64,000 nucleotides of DNA from an uncultured Stenotrophomonas sp. (GCF_913778665.1 NZ_CAJYVQ010000002.1:434001-498000), one strand, 5' to 3'. Shown: positions 7,067 through 15,629, counted from the stretch's first letter. Made by a program: numbers and translations. Notes: generated by a model from the sequence alone, not told the origin.

Positions 7067-8467
7067 TCAGCCCTTGGCCTTGGTCAGTGCCTGGTCGAGC
7101 AGGGTGATCGCCAGGTCGATCTCTTCGTAGCTGATGTCCAGCGACGGCGCGAAAGTGATCACGTTCTTGTACCAGCCACCCACGTCGAGCACGAGCCCCA
7201 TGCGCTTGCCGTCATGCAGCAGGTCGCCGGCCAGGCCGATGTCGACCATGCGGTCCAGCAGTTCCTTGTTCGGCGTGTAGCCGTCGGCTTGGCAGATCTC
7301 CGCGCGCAGGGCCAGGCCGAGGCCGTCGACGTCGCCGATTTCCGGATGGCGCTTCTGCAGGCCCCGCAGGCCATCGAGGAAGTACGCGCCCTTCTCCGGC
7401 ACGGTACGTTCGTAATCCATTTCCTTGCCCAACTTCAGCACTTCCAGGCCCAGGCGTGTGCCCAGCGGGTTGGAGTTGAAGGTGGAGTGGGTGGAGCCCG
7501 GCGGGAACACGGTCGGGTTGATCAGTTCTTCGCGCGCCCACAGGCCCGACAGCGGGTTGAGGCCGTTGGTCAGGGCCTTGCCGAACACCAGCACGTCCGG
7601 GGTCACGCCGAAGTGCTCGATCGACCACAACTTGCCGGTGCGCCAGAAGCCCATCTGGATTTCATCGACGACCATCAGGATGCCGTACTTGTCCAGCACG
7701 CGCTTGAGGCCGGTGAAGAAGTTGCGCGGCGGGATGACGTAGCCGCCGGTGCCCTGGATCGGCTCCACGTAGAACGCGGCGTACTCGGCCTGGCCGACCT
7801 TGGGATCCCACACGCCGTTGTATTCGCTTTCGAACAGGCGCTCGAACTGCCACACGCAGTGGTCGGAATACTCGTCCGGGGTCATGCCCTTCGGCCGACG
7901 GAACGGGTACGGGAACGGGATGAACATCGCGCGCTCGCCGAAGTGGCCGTAGCGGCGGCGGTAGCGGTAGCTGGAGGTGATCGACGACGCGCCCAGGGTG
8001 CGGCCGTGGTAGCCGCCCTCGAAGGCGAACATCAGGCTCTTGCCGCCGCGCGCATTGCGCACGATCTTCAGCGAGTCTTCAATGGCCTGCGCGCCGCCGA
8101 CGTTGAAATGCACGCGGCCGTCGAGGCCGAACTTCTCGTGCATGTCCACCGCGATGGTCTTGGCCAGCTGCACGCGGGTCGGGTGCAGGTACTGGCTGGC
8201 GACCTGCGGCAGGGTGTCGATCTGGTCCTTCAGCGCGTCATTCAGGCGCTTGTTGCTGTAGCCGAAGTTGCAGGCCGAGTACCACATCTGCAGGTCGAGG
8301 TAGGGCACGCCTGCACCGTCGAACATGTAGCTGCCTTCGCCACGCTGGAAGATCTTCGGCGGGTCGACGTAGTGGACGGTGTCGCCGAAGGAGCTGTAGC
8401 GGGCTTCGTCGGCCAGCAGCTGCGCATCGGAGGCAGCGGCGTCGGCGTTCTTGTCAAAAATGTTCAT
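7067..8467 (-). CDS. Class III PLP-dependent aminotransferase
   Basis: A 466-aa aminotransferase of the ornithine/GABA/acetylornithine group. PLP-binding features are clear: GGAQAIEDSL near residue 125, the FEGGYHGRT loop, Asp268 in VVDEIQMGFWRTG, and the Schiff-base Lys297 in VFGKALTNGLNPLSG. The start MNIFDKNADAAASDAQ at 8467 is set by the family N-terminus; the frame is open much further upstream but that part overlaps the HAD gene and is not coding. The amino donor and acceptor are unknown. It is second in the operon after the HAD phosphatase. Confidence 0.9.
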   Translation of the reverse strand: MNIFDKNADAAASDAQLLADEARYSSFGDTVHYVDPPKIFQRGEGSYMFDGAGVPYLDLQMWYSACNFGYSNKRLNDALKDQIDTLPQVASQYLHPTRVQLAKTIAVDMHEKFGLDGRVHFNVGGAQAIEDSLKIVRNARGGKSLMFAFEGGYHGRTLGASSITSSYRYRRRYGHFGERAMFIPFPYPFRRPKGMTPDEYSDHCVWQFERLFESEYNGVWDPKVGQAEYAAFYVEPIQGTGGYVIPPRNFFTGLKRVLDKYGILMVVDEIQMGFWRTGKLWSIEHFGVTPDVLVFGKALTNGLNPLSGLWAREELINPTVFPPGSTHSTFNSNPLGTRLGLEVLKLGKEMDYERTVPEKGAYFLDGLRGLQKRHPEIGDVDGLGLALRAEICQADGYTPNKELLDRMVDIGLAGDLLHDGKRMGLVLDVGGWYKNVITFAPSLDISYEEIDLAITLLDQALTKAKG

Positions 8468-8532
8468 GCAGTTCGGTTCCGTGAAGGACGTTCGAAAGGG
8501 GCAACAGGGGGGGGCGTGCTTGAAAGGAGTGC

Positions 8533-9249
8533 TCAGGCGGTGGCCAGCAGCAGGGGCAGTGCAGCGGGCTGCGGGCTGGCGTCGATGCGACGTGGCTGCA
8601 GCAGGCTGCCATCGAGCAAGCGCGGCAACAGTGCGATTGCATCGTGGAAGGTATCGATGGCGGCATGCTCGATGCCGGCATTCATGCAATGGGTGATAAG
8701 GCGACGCTTGGCGAACACGAAGTCGGCCTCTTCGGAGACGCAGAAATCCGAGCTGCCGTCGCCGATCATCAGCACGCGCGGCGCCTCGTGGGCACGCGCC
8801 TGCGCGGCACAGGTGCACTTGCAGGTACCGCTGCGGCAGCCTTCGGCCTGGTAGGGCGATTCCAGTTCCCAGTGGTCTTTGCACCAGCGCAGGTGGTTGG
8901 CCACCACCGGCAGCCGCGACAGGCCGTGGTTGGCGAGGATGCGGTGGATCGCATAGTCCAGGCCGTCGCTGACGATGCGCAGCGGCAGGCCCAGCTGCTC
9001 GGCGCGGGTGACGAACGCGACGAAGCCCGGATCGATCTGCACCTGGTCCAGGTGCGCGTCGAGCGTGGCCGGGTCCAGCTCCAGCAGCCGTACCTGCCCC
9101 TGCATGCATTCGCGCGAGCCGATCTTTCCGGCCTTCCACTGGTCTTCCAGCGCCTGCCAGCCCGGATGGCCGTACTTCTCCAGCAGCGAGTCGATGACGT
9201 CTTCGAGGCTGATGGTGCCATCGAAGTCACACAGGATGCTCCAGCGCAT
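8533..9249 (-). CDS. HAD-IB phosphatase, MtnX-like
   Basis: A 238-aa haloacid-dehalogenase-type phosphomonoesterase of the phosphoserine-phosphatase/MtnX group. The nucleophile motif CDFDGTIS (Asp8, Asp10), the second motif RIVSDGLDYAI and the third motif MIGDGSSDF are all present. A Cys-rich insert (GCRSGTCKCTCAAQ) lies in the cap-proximal region and could bind a metal. No methionine-salvage genes are nearby, so the MtnX role is unlikely; a phosphorylated small metabolite made or used by the neighbouring aminotransferase fits better. It leads the four-gene operon. Confidence 0.8.
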   Translation of the reverse strand: MRWSILCDFDGTISLEDVIDSLLEKYGHPGWQALEDQWKAGKIGSRECMQGQVRLLELDPATLDAHLDQVQIDPGFVAFVTRAEQLGLPLRIVSDGLDYAIHRILANHGLSRLPVVANHLRWCKDHWELESPYQAEGCRSGTCKCTCAAQARAHEAPRVLMIGDGSSDFCVSEEADFVFAKRRLITHCMNAGIEHAAIDTFHDAIALLPRLLDGSLLQPRRIDASPQPAALPLLLATA

Positions 9250-9327
9250 GGGCGGGTCCGTCGATGAGAGAAACGTCCGGCGTGGTGCCGGGGCAGGCTC
9301 AATGTAGGCAGGCCGCCTTTCTCGTTC

Positions 9328-9365
9328 CTTTCCTGCTGAACGCCTGCGTTTGCAGGCGGGGAAAG
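9328..9365. terminator. Hairpin between the DegT and HAD genes (weak terminator or attenuator)
   Basis: CGCCTGC (9341-9347) and GCAGGCG (9352-9358) form a perfect 7-bp stem with a GTTT loop. Outer arms CTTTCC (9328-9333) and GGAAAG (9360-9365) extend it with a bulge. There is no strong U-tract on either strand, so it may only partly stop leftward transcription from the DegT gene, or act in the leader of the HAD-led operon. The rest of the 9250-9417 gap shows nothing else. Confidence 0.45.
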
Positions 9366-9417
9366 TGTTCAGGAAGCGACGTTGCTGAATACGGGTCGCG
9401 CGGCGAAACGCCGTGAT

Positions 9418-10626
9418 TCAGGGGGCAGCGTCGGCCAGCGCTTGCAGGATCTGCGCCGTCTCTTCGCCGGTCTGCCAGGCGCTGTTGCCGAGGGTGAGCA
9501 TGCGTGCGGCGAAGTCGCGTGCATTGGGCACGTCGGCGGCCGGCACGATGCCGCGCAGGTAGGCATAGTCGGGCAGCGCATGGATGAACATGCGGCTGGC
9601 GCCGAGGCCGCGCGGCCACAGGTTGTCCAGGACAGCATCGCGGGCACGCTGGCTGGGCAGCATCAGCATCAGCATCGGCCAGGTGCCCCCGGTACCGGCC
9701 AGCCCATCGACCACCTCCACCGCCGGCAACGGTGCCAGCTGCATGCGCAGCTGCAAGGCACGCAGGCGCCCGGCCTGCAGGAAGGCCGGCAGGCGGCGTG
9801 CGGCGTTGGCGCCGATGTTCTGCCGCCACTGGCTGACCCGGTGCTGCGGAATCTGCAGCGGGAAAATGTCACCGACCGCGTCTTCCAGGTCACCACGCTG
9901 CAGCGCCCTGCGCAGTGGATTGCCATACACCAGCGACAGCAGCGATGGCCGATAGCAGGCCGCCAGAGCAAGCAGCTGCACGCTGCGCAGCAGCTCCCAG
10001 CGCAGGCTGGAACGCGTCTGTTCGCTGGCATGCGCGGCCAGTGCGGCGCGCAGCTCGTCATCGCGGCTGACCAGCAGGCCGCCTTCATGCAGGCTCAGGC
10101 CCTTGCCGGCGGCCAGGCTGAAGAAGCCGATGTCGCCGCGCAGGCCGACACTGTTGTTGCCAACGCGTGCGCCGAGCGCCTGCGCGGCGTCCTCGATCAC
10201 CCAGGCGCCGGCACTGCGCGCAATCTCGCAGGCAAGCTCGACATCGGCGATGCGGCCACCGAGATGGGTGGGCAGGATCGCCAGCGTGCGCGCGTCGGCC
10301 AGCCGCTTGAGCTGGCCGGGATCGAAGTCGAAGTGGCCAGGGCGGGTATCGCACAGCTGCACGCGCAGGCCCAGGCTGTGCACCGCGATCGGTACCAGCG
10401 GGCAGGTGTAGGCCGGCAGGATCACGGTGTCACGGTGAGGCGCGCGCTTGCGCAGGGTGCGCAGCGCGATCAGCAGGGCGTGGGTGCCAGAACAGGTCAG
10501 CTGCAGCGGCGGCGTGCCGAGCTGGCTGGCCAGGATCGCGCGCAGGTCGCCACCGCCGGGAAGGAAGTCGCTGGCCTGCATCGGCAGGCCGGCGGTGGGC
10601 GGCAGTTCGCGCGCGAACAGGCTCAT
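9418..10626 (-). CDS. DegT/DnrJ/EryC1/StrS-type aminotransferase
   Basis: A 402-aa PLP-dependent enzyme of the sugar-aminotransferase family. Features seen: CSGTHALLIALR near residue 45, PAYTCPLVPIAV, Asp146 in IEDAAQALGA for the pyridine nitrogen, and the PLP lysine Lys175 in SLAAGKGLSLHEGG. Members transfer an amino group to keto-sugars bound to nucleotides, or to keto groups of aminocyclitols. It lies 10 bases downstream of two SMR-type membrane proteins, an arrangement reminiscent of the arn locus (ArnB with ArnE/ArnF), but no ArnA/ArnC/ArnT genes are present here. Substrate unknown. Confidence 0.85.
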   Translation of the reverse strand: MSLFARELPPTAGLPMQASDFLPGGGDLRAILASQLGTPPLQLTCSGTHALLIALRTLRKRAPHRDTVILPAYTCPLVPIAVHSLGLRVQLCDTRPGHFDFDPGQLKRLADARTLAILPTHLGGRIADVELACEIARSAGAWVIEDAAQALGARVGNNSVGLRGDIGFFSLAAGKGLSLHEGGLLVSRDDELRAALAAHASEQTRSSLRWELLRSVQLLALAACYRPSLLSLVYGNPLRRALQRGDLEDAVGDIFPLQIPQHRVSQWRQNIGANAARRLPAFLQAGRLRALQLRMQLAPLPAVEVVDGLAGTGGTWPMLMLMLPSQRARDAVLDNLWPRGLGASRMFIHALPDYAYLRGIVPAADVPNARDFAARMLTLGNSAWQTGEETAQILQALADAAP

Positions 10627-10636
10627 CGCAATGCGC

Positions 10637-11035
10637 TCATGCGCTGCTTTCGGCAGGGCTGTGCGGATCGTCCGCTTCGGCGCGGCCGAGGCAGACGATG
10701 CCGGCCACGATCAATACCGCACCGACCAAGTGATGCAGGGTCAGCGGCTCGTTCAGCAGCCACGCCGACAGCAGCAGCACGCTGATCACTTCCAGGTGCG
10801 AGGCGGCAAACGCGGGGCCGATCGGCGCGTGGCGCAGCAGGCTCATCCAGGTGAAGAACGCACCGACGTAGCCGAGGATGGCGCCATACACCCACGGCTG
10901 CGACAGCACGCGCAGCAGCCACGCGGAGTTGGCCTCGACCGGCAGCGCGGCATCGCCGGCGTATTTGAAGCACAGCTGCGCCAGGGTGTCGAACGCCATC
11001 AGCAGCGGGAAGCCGATCACATACAGGCGCCTCAT
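10637..11035 (-). CDS. EamA/SMR-type small membrane protein, second of a pair (ArnF-like)
   Basis: A 132-aa integral membrane protein with four predicted spans. It begins MRRLYVIGFPLLMAFDTLAQ and has the family feature of a small Pro/Gly-rich repeat ending LNEPLTLHHLVGAVLIVAGI. It overlaps the preceding SMR gene by 4 bases (ATGA), so the two are translationally coupled and probably form a heterodimer, as ArnE/ArnF do. ArnE/ArnF flip undecaprenyl-phosphate-linked aminoarabinose; a similar lipid-linked or amine substrate is possible here. Metabolite export is the alternative. Confidence 0.75.
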   Translation of the reverse strand: MRRLYVIGFPLLMAFDTLAQLCFKYAGDAALPVEANSAWLLRVLSQPWVYGAILGYVGAFFTWMSLLRHAPIGPAFAASHLEVISVLLLSAWLLNEPLTLHHLVGAVLIVAGIVCLGRAEADDPHSPAESSA

Positions 11036-11391
11036 GAGCCGGCTCCCACCACGGCCACGCCTGCGGTCACCAGCAGCATGCCGGTCACACGCAGCGGGGT
11101 GAGCTTCTCGCGGAACAGGAAGCGGCCGGCAATCATCAGCGCGACGATGTTGATCGAGCCCAGCAGCACGCCCTTGGACAGCGGCACCAGTGACAGGAAG
11201 GCAATCCAGGCGACGAACTCAAGCACGTAGCAGGCGATGCCGATCCACAGCCACGGCCGGCTGAGCATGTGTTTCCAGCGCTGCAGGCCTTCGCCGTCCT
11301 GCGGGTCGCTGGCGGCAGCCTTGAAGGCGAGCTGCCCACCGGTATCGAGCACGACATTGGCCAGCCACAGCAGTGTGGCAAGTGCCCCCAT
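11032..11391 (-). CDS. EamA/SMR-type small membrane protein, first of a pair (ArnE-like)
   Basis: A 119-aa four-span membrane protein, starting MGALATLLWLANVVLDTGGQ, with SLVPLSKGVLLGSINIVALM and FLFREKLTPLRVTGMLLVTA as the conserved half of an EamA/SMR unit. The ATG at 11391 lies one base after the esterase stop; an upstream in-frame ATG at 11427 would overlap the esterase by 35 bases and adds a polar tail, so it was rejected. It is coupled to the second SMR gene by a 4-base overlap. Two unequal small subunits side by side point to a heteromeric transporter or flippase. Confidence 0.75.
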   Translation of the reverse strand: MGALATLLWLANVVLDTGGQLAFKAAASDPQDGEGLQRWKHMLSRPWLWIGIACYVLEFVAWIAFLSLVPLSKGVLLGSINIVALMIAGRFLFREKLTPLRVTGMLLVTAGVAVVGAGS

Positions 11392-11392
11392 C

Positions 11393-12229
11393 TCAGGCCA
11401 CCGCCTTGAGCACGCCGCTGCGTTCACCGATCTCGCTGAAGAAGCGCGCGCTGCGACGGATCACATCGCGGCGTTCGCGGTCGATGGTGATCATGTGGTA
11501 GCTGTCTTCCAGTACCACCAGTTCCTTCGGGCCGCTGACCCGCGACATCACCAGTTCGGCGTTGCCCATGCTGGCCACGTCGTCCTCGCGGGCGTGCATC
11601 ACCAGGCACGGTGCGGTCACCTGGTGCAGGTGGCGGCGGGTCCAGCGGCTGAGCGCACGCATCTCGGCCAGAGCGTGCCAGGGGTTGCCCGGCAGGCCAG
11701 CGGCAGCGCTGTCACCTGAGAGCATGGCGGCGCTGACCTGCGCGCGCAGGCGCTCGTCGCGCAGGCCGTAAGGCGGCTCCTCCATGAACATGCGGTCGCG
11801 GCCGATGTTGAAGCGCTTGAACCACGGCAGCAGGAACGACAGGCGGGCCACGGCGGGGATGTTCCAGCCATCGTAGCGGAAGGTGGCGCCGTACACGCCG
11901 ACGCCGGACACCCATTCCGGGCGGCGCGCGGCCAGTGCCAGCGACAGCACCGCGCCCATCGACAGGCCACCGACGAACAGCTGGTCGACCTTGCCTCGCA
12001 GGTTGGCCGCCGCATCCTCCACGCCCTGGTACCACTGCTCCCAGGTGGTGGCCAGCAGGTCATCCACGGTGCCGCAATGGCCGGGCAGCTGTACGCCGTG
12101 CACGGTGAAACCGGCATTGTTCAAGCCCTTGCCCAGCATGCGCATTTCCGCCGGGGTGCCGGTCAGGCCATGGACCAGCAGCACGCCCTGCGGGCCACCG
12201 GGGAGGAAGAAGTCGTGCGATTCGGTCAC
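11393..12229 (-). CDS. Alpha/beta hydrolase, carboxylesterase (Est30-like)
   Basis: A 278-aa cytoplasmic esterase. The oxyanion region VLLVHGLTGTPAEM, the nucleophile Ser90 in GGLSMG, the acid Asp216/Asp217 in AREDDVAS and His245 in DSYHMITID make a full triad, in the layout of Geobacillus carboxylesterase Est30 and monoacylglycerol lipases. The GTG at 12229 has GGAG eight bases upstream and gives the usual N-terminus (TESHDFFLPGGPQG). An earlier GTG at 12283 is in frame but adds a non-conserved leader. It follows the sensor kinase closely and leads directly into the SMR pair and the DegT gene. Confidence 0.85.
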   Translation of the reverse strand: MTESHDFFLPGGPQGVLLVHGLTGTPAEMRMLGKGLNNAGFTVHGVQLPGHCGTVDDLLATTWEQWYQGVEDAAANLRGKVDQLFVGGLSMGAVLSLALAARRPEWVSGVGVYGATFRYDGWNIPAVARLSFLLPWFKRFNIGRDRMFMEEPPYGLRDERLRAQVSAAMLSGDSAAAGLPGNPWHALAEMRALSRWTRRHLHQVTAPCLVMHAREDDVASMGNAELVMSRVSGPKELVVLEDSYHMITIDRERRDVIRRSARFFSEIGERSGVLKAVA

Positions 12230-12308
12230 CTGGCGGCTCCGGGACGGCAGTGGGGATGGCAGGATCGCAAGCGCGATTTTCACCAGCCTTTCAGCACCCC
12301 GGGCCGGG

Positions 12309-13688
12309 TCAGGGGGCCTTCAGCAGCGGCAACGTGATGGCCACCTTGAGGCCACCGCCGGGCCGGTTGAGGAAGGCCAGGCGGCCGCCGAAGTGCTCCA
12401 CGGCTTCATGGGCGATGGCCAGGCCGAGGCCGGTGCCACTGGCCGTGGTGCCGGGGGCGCGGAAGAAGCGCTCGCCCAGCCGGGGCATCACGTCATCGGG
12501 GACGCCGGGGCCGTTGTCCTCCACGAACAGCTCCACATCATTGTCATCCAGGGCGTGCACGCCGACCGTGACGGTGGCATCACGGCCGGCATAGCGCAGG
12601 GCGTTGTCGATCAGATTGTCCAGCGCCTCCTGCAGCATCGCGCCGTTGCCGAGCACGCGCAGCGGCTGGTTGCCGCCGCGGTAGCCGAGGTCGATGCCAT
12701 CGCGGATCGCCTCCGGCACGCGCATGCCGACCCATTGCGGGACCAGCTCGCACAGGTCCAGCGCTTCCACCGTGTCCGGCACGGTCTGCGCCCGGCTCAG
12801 CGCCAGCAGCTGGGTGCTGACCCGCGCGGTGCGCTGGTTGAGCCGGCGGATGTGCTGCAGCGCTTCGCGCACCGTATCCGGGTCGCCGTGCGCCAGTGCC
12901 TGGTCCACGTGCAGGGCCATGCCCGCCAGTGGCGAACGCAGCTGGTGCGCGGCATCGGCGATGAAGCGGTTCTGCAGCGTGATCATTTCCGCCTGGCGCG
13001 CAAACAGATCGTCGATGGTGCTGATCAGCGGCTGGATCTCTTCCGGCACGTCGGCATCGGAGATCGGTGCCAGCTCGCCACGGCGCTGCGCCAGGCGGGT
13101 CCTCAGCGGGGTCAGGATGCGCAGGCCGTAGGTCACGCCGAACCAGACCAGCGCAGCGGTACCCAGCGCCAGCATGGTCATCAGCGGGATGATGATCATC
13201 AGGATCTCTCTCGCGCGCTGGCGGCGGTCGGCCATGCTCTCGGCCACGGTCACCGCCAGCTGGTCCTGCGGGTCGTTCATCGCCTGCGTGCAGACCGTGG
13301 CCATGCGTACCTGCTGGCCATTGAGAGTGCCGTCGTACAGCGCCGGGTGCACGCCGGTGCAGTCCTGCGACGGCGCATACGGACTGAAGTCGGCGTTGCC
13401 GCTGAGGGTGCCCTTGCGGCTGCTGTCGACGTTGAAATAGCGGTGGCCGTCGGGGTCGTACTCGATCAGGAAGCGAGCCTGCGGCGACAGGTCGCTGGTC
13501 ACCGGCATGGTGCTGAGCATCTGCGCGAACGAGTGGGTATCGTCGATCAGGTTGCGGTCGTGGATGCGGTTGGAATAATCCAGCGCAACGTAGTAGGCCA
13601 GGATCGTGTTGAAGGTGAGCAGGCCCAGCATCGGCAGCGCCAGGAAGGCGAGCAGGCGGCGGCGCAGGCTGGGTGGCCCACTGATCAC
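12309..13688 (-). CDS. TctE-like sensor histidine kinase
   Basis: A 459-aa inner-membrane sensor kinase. It has a membrane span at about residues 12-30, a periplasmic sensor region of about 130 residues, a second span near residues 165-185, a HAMP-like linker, the H-box DAAHQLRSPLAG, and N/G boxes LDNLIDNALRYAG, EDNGPGVP and GTGLGLAIAHE. The H-box form and small sensor domain are those of TctE-type kinases. It starts at GTG 13688, overlapping the regulator stop by 4 bases. TctE senses tricarboxylates, but no tctCBA uptake genes are here; the immediate downstream genes are the esterase/SMR/DegT set. Signal unknown. Confidence 0.85.
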   Translation of the reverse strand: MISGPPSLRRRLLAFLALPMLGLLTFNTILAYYVALDYSNRIHDRNLIDDTHSFAQMLSTMPVTSDLSPQARFLIEYDPDGHRYFNVDSSRKGTLSGNADFSPYAPSQDCTGVHPALYDGTLNGQQVRMATVCTQAMNDPQDQLAVTVAESMADRRQRAREILMIIIPLMTMLALGTAALVWFGVTYGLRILTPLRTRLAQRRGELAPISDADVPEEIQPLISTIDDLFARQAEMITLQNRFIADAAHQLRSPLAGMALHVDQALAHGDPDTVREALQHIRRLNQRTARVSTQLLALSRAQTVPDTVEALDLCELVPQWVGMRVPEAIRDGIDLGYRGGNQPLRVLGNGAMLQEALDNLIDNALRYAGRDATVTVGVHALDDNDVELFVEDNGPGVPDDVMPRLGERFFRAPGTTASGTGLGLAIAHEAVEHFGGRLAFLNRPGGGLKVAITLPLLKAP

Positions 13689-14368
13689 GGCGCGCGGTCG
13701 TCCTGCGCGTCTTCCAGCATGTAGCCCAGCCCACGCACGGTGCGGATGCCCATGCCGCCGGGCTGCAGCTTGCGGCGCAAGCGGTGCAGGGCGATGTCCA
13801 GGCCGTTGTCGGTCAGGTCCTGGCCCCAGTCGCACAGCGCTTCCACCAGCTGTGCGCGCGAGACGATGCGCTCGGCGCGTACCGCCAGTGCCGACAGCAG
13901 GCCGAACTCGCGTGCGGTCAGCTCCAGCGACTGGTCGTCGATCCATACCCGGTGCCCGGTCAGATCGATGCGCAGTCGGCCGATGCGCAGGTCCGGGTTG
14001 CCGTTGCTGGTGACCCGGCGCAGCTGGGCGCGCACGCGGGCTTCGAATTCGTCCAGCGCGAACGGCTTGACCAGGTAGTCGTCGGCGCCCAGGTCGAGCA
14101 CGCGGACGCGTTCGGCCAGGCCGTCACGCGCGGTTACCACCAGTACCGCCAGGCCATCACCGCGCTGGCGCAGGCGCTGCAGCACATCGCGGCCATCCAG
14201 CTGCGGCAGGCCCAGGTCCAGCACCAGCAATGCGTACTGGGTCGAGCCGAGTGCGGCGTCGGCGTGCGCGCCATTGTCGACGTGGTCGACCACGTGCCCC
14301 TGCCGGCGCAGCGAGGCGCACAGGCCGGAGGCGATGTCCGGGTCGTCTTCAGCAATCAATACGCGCAT
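13685..14368 (-). CDS. OmpR-family response regulator, TctD-like
   Basis: A 227-aa two-domain regulator. The receiver domain carries the acidic pocket (EDD at 7-9), the phospho-acceptor Asp51 in LLVLDLGLP and Lys101 in DYLVKPFALDEF. The C-terminal winged helix of OmpR type contains LELTAREFGLLSALA and the recognition region DIALHRLRRKLQPGG before RTVRGLGYML. It is coupled to the kinase by a 4-base overlap. Together they are first in a long leftward gene run, so they may control the esterase-SMR-SMR-DegT genes downstream. Confidence 0.9.
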   Translation of the reverse strand: MRVLIAEDDPDIASGLCASLRRQGHVVDHVDNGAHADAALGSTQYALLVLDLGLPQLDGRDVLQRLRQRGDGLAVLVVTARDGLAERVRVLDLGADDYLVKPFALDEFEARVRAQLRRVTSNGNPDLRIGRLRIDLTGHRVWIDDQSLELTAREFGLLSALAVRAERIVSRAQLVEALCDWGQDLTDNGLDIALHRLRRKLQPGGMGIRTVRGLGYMLEDAQDDRAP

Positions 14369-14391
14369 GCGCGGCGGCTCCTGTAACGGTC

Positions 14392-14420
14392 AGGCCCACC
14401 GGATGGACGGGGGTGGGCCT
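14392..14420. terminator. Hairpin between metallophosphoesterase and regulator genes
   Basis: AGGCCCACC (14392-14400) pairs perfectly with GGTGGGCCT (14412-14420), followed on the plus strand by TTTC. A second repeat, GCGCGGC...GCCGCGC, lies around 14460-14490 beside the phosphatase stop. Neither has a long U-tract for leftward transcription. They probably separate the phosphatase gene from the two-component operon, or sit in the latter's promoter region. Confidence 0.4.
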
Positions 14421-14501
14421 TTCGGTTGCCGAGAGTAGCCGTAAACCGGGTCAAGGGGGAGCGCGGCAGTGCCGTCGGGCGTGGCCGCGCTGTCCCTCCA
14501 T

Positions 14502-15629
14502 TCAGTCCTGCAGGCCGGGCTCGCCCTGCGCCAGCGGCACCCGCGAGCCATCCAGCAGGCCACGGCTGAGCGTGCCCTTTTCGATGAACAACAGTTCGCC
14601 GTTCTCGCCGTTCTTGATGCTGCTGTCGATGGCGATCACGCGGTCGCCATGGAAGCTGCTGACGTGCGGCATCGAGGTGTGGCCGACCACGATGCGGGTC
14701 AGCTGCAGGCGGTCGAGCACGTTCTGCACACCGGCGGTGTCGAGGCGGCCATCGAAGTAGCCGCGGTACCAGATTGGGCTGGTCTTGCCGTCATACAGCG
14801 GCGCGGTGGCCGGGTCGGCCTTCACCTCGGCCTTGGGCAGGCCCAGCGAGGCCTGGTAGCCCGCATTGGTGCGTACCGGGTCCAGTGCCAGCTCCACCGC
14901 CTCCGGCGAGATGCCACCATGCAGGAACAGGGTGTCACCGATCTTCAGCAGCACCGGGCGGGTGCGCAGCCACTGGCCGATCACCGAATCGGGACCGTAC
15001 AGCTGCGGGTAGCTGCGTCCCAGCAGCTGCGCGCTGCGCAGGTACTTCGGGTTGACGTAGCGCAGGTCGTCGTACAGCACCATGGTCTCGTGGTTGCCCA
15101 GCACGAAGTGCACTGCACCGCCGACGGCCGCCGCCTGCTGCTGCAGGCCGTACAGCAGCCAGAACGCTTCGGTCACCTGCGGGCCGCGGTCGAACACATC
15201 GCCGGCGATGACCAGGGTGTCGGTGCCCAGCGCCCAGCGGTCCTGCGCATCGATCACCTTGTTGGCGCGCAGCAGGCGCACCAGCAGCCCGTACTGGCCG
15301 TGGATGTCCGACAGCGCGACGATGCGCGGCACCGCCGGCAGCACCGCGACCGACGGCGTGCCCGCTGGCGCGACATGCACGCTGTGCTGGTAGCCGCACA
15401 ACGGGGCAACATCGGTGCCGGCCGCGTTGGCGGGCAGCGTGCGCGACTCGACCTTGTCGGCGCAGATCCAGTTGGCCTGCAGTTGCTTGCCCTGGCGGAA
15501 CACATAGGGGCCGTCGGCCTCCACACGGGCCGCAGGTGCAGCGACCTCGCGGGCCTGCAGGGTTCCCGTGGCGCAGGCCAGCAGCAGGGCGGTCGACAGG
15601 AAAGAACGAAAGCACGACATCGGCGGCAT
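14502..15629 (-). CDS. PPP-family metallophosphoesterase (Shewanella-like phosphatase type)
   Basis: A 375-aa secreted or periplasmic phosphatase with a signal peptide (FRSFLSTALLLACATGTLQA). The three PPP signatures are complete: SDIHGQ (Asp108, His110), GDVFDRG (143-149) and GNHE (178-181), followed by the late His motifs LHGG and VVGHTS. The form is that of the bacterial Shewanella-like serine/threonine or tyrosine protein phosphatases. It stands alone, with gaps on both sides. Confidence 0.87.
   Translation of the reverse strand: MPPMSCFRSFLSTALLLACATGTLQAREVAAPAARVEADGPYVFRQGKQLQANWICADKVESRTLPANAAGTDVAPLCGYQHSVHVAPAGTPSVAVLPAVPRIVALSDIHGQYGLLVRLLRANKVIDAQDRWALGTDTLVIAGDVFDRGPQVTEAFWLLYGLQQQAAAVGGAVHFVLGNHETMVLYDDLRYVNPKYLRSAQLLGRSYPQLYGPDSVIGQWLRTRPVLLKIGDTLFLHGGISPEAVELALDPVRTNAGYQASLGLPKAEVKADPATAPLYDGKTSPIWYRGYFDGRLDTAGVQNVLDRLQLTRIVVGHTSMPHVSSFHGDRVIAIDSSIKNGENGELLFIEKGTLSRGLLDGSRVPLAQGEPGLQD

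Noticed and set aside
7022..8854. A 610-codon plus-strand open frame
   Set aside because: It mirrors the class III aminotransferase gene and has a His/Gln/Ala-rich composition typical of antisense frames in high-GC DNA, with no SD or family features.
8468..9139. Upstream in-frame extension of the class III aminotransferase
   Set aside because: It overlaps the HAD phosphatase gene in another frame and is Arg/Pro-rich; the family N-terminus begins at 8467.
9418..11391. A full aminoarabinose lipid A (arn) operon
   Set aside because: DegT plus two SMR proteins recall ArnB/ArnE/ArnF, but ArnA, ArnC, ArnD and ArnT are missing and the DegT protein is not clearly ArnB.
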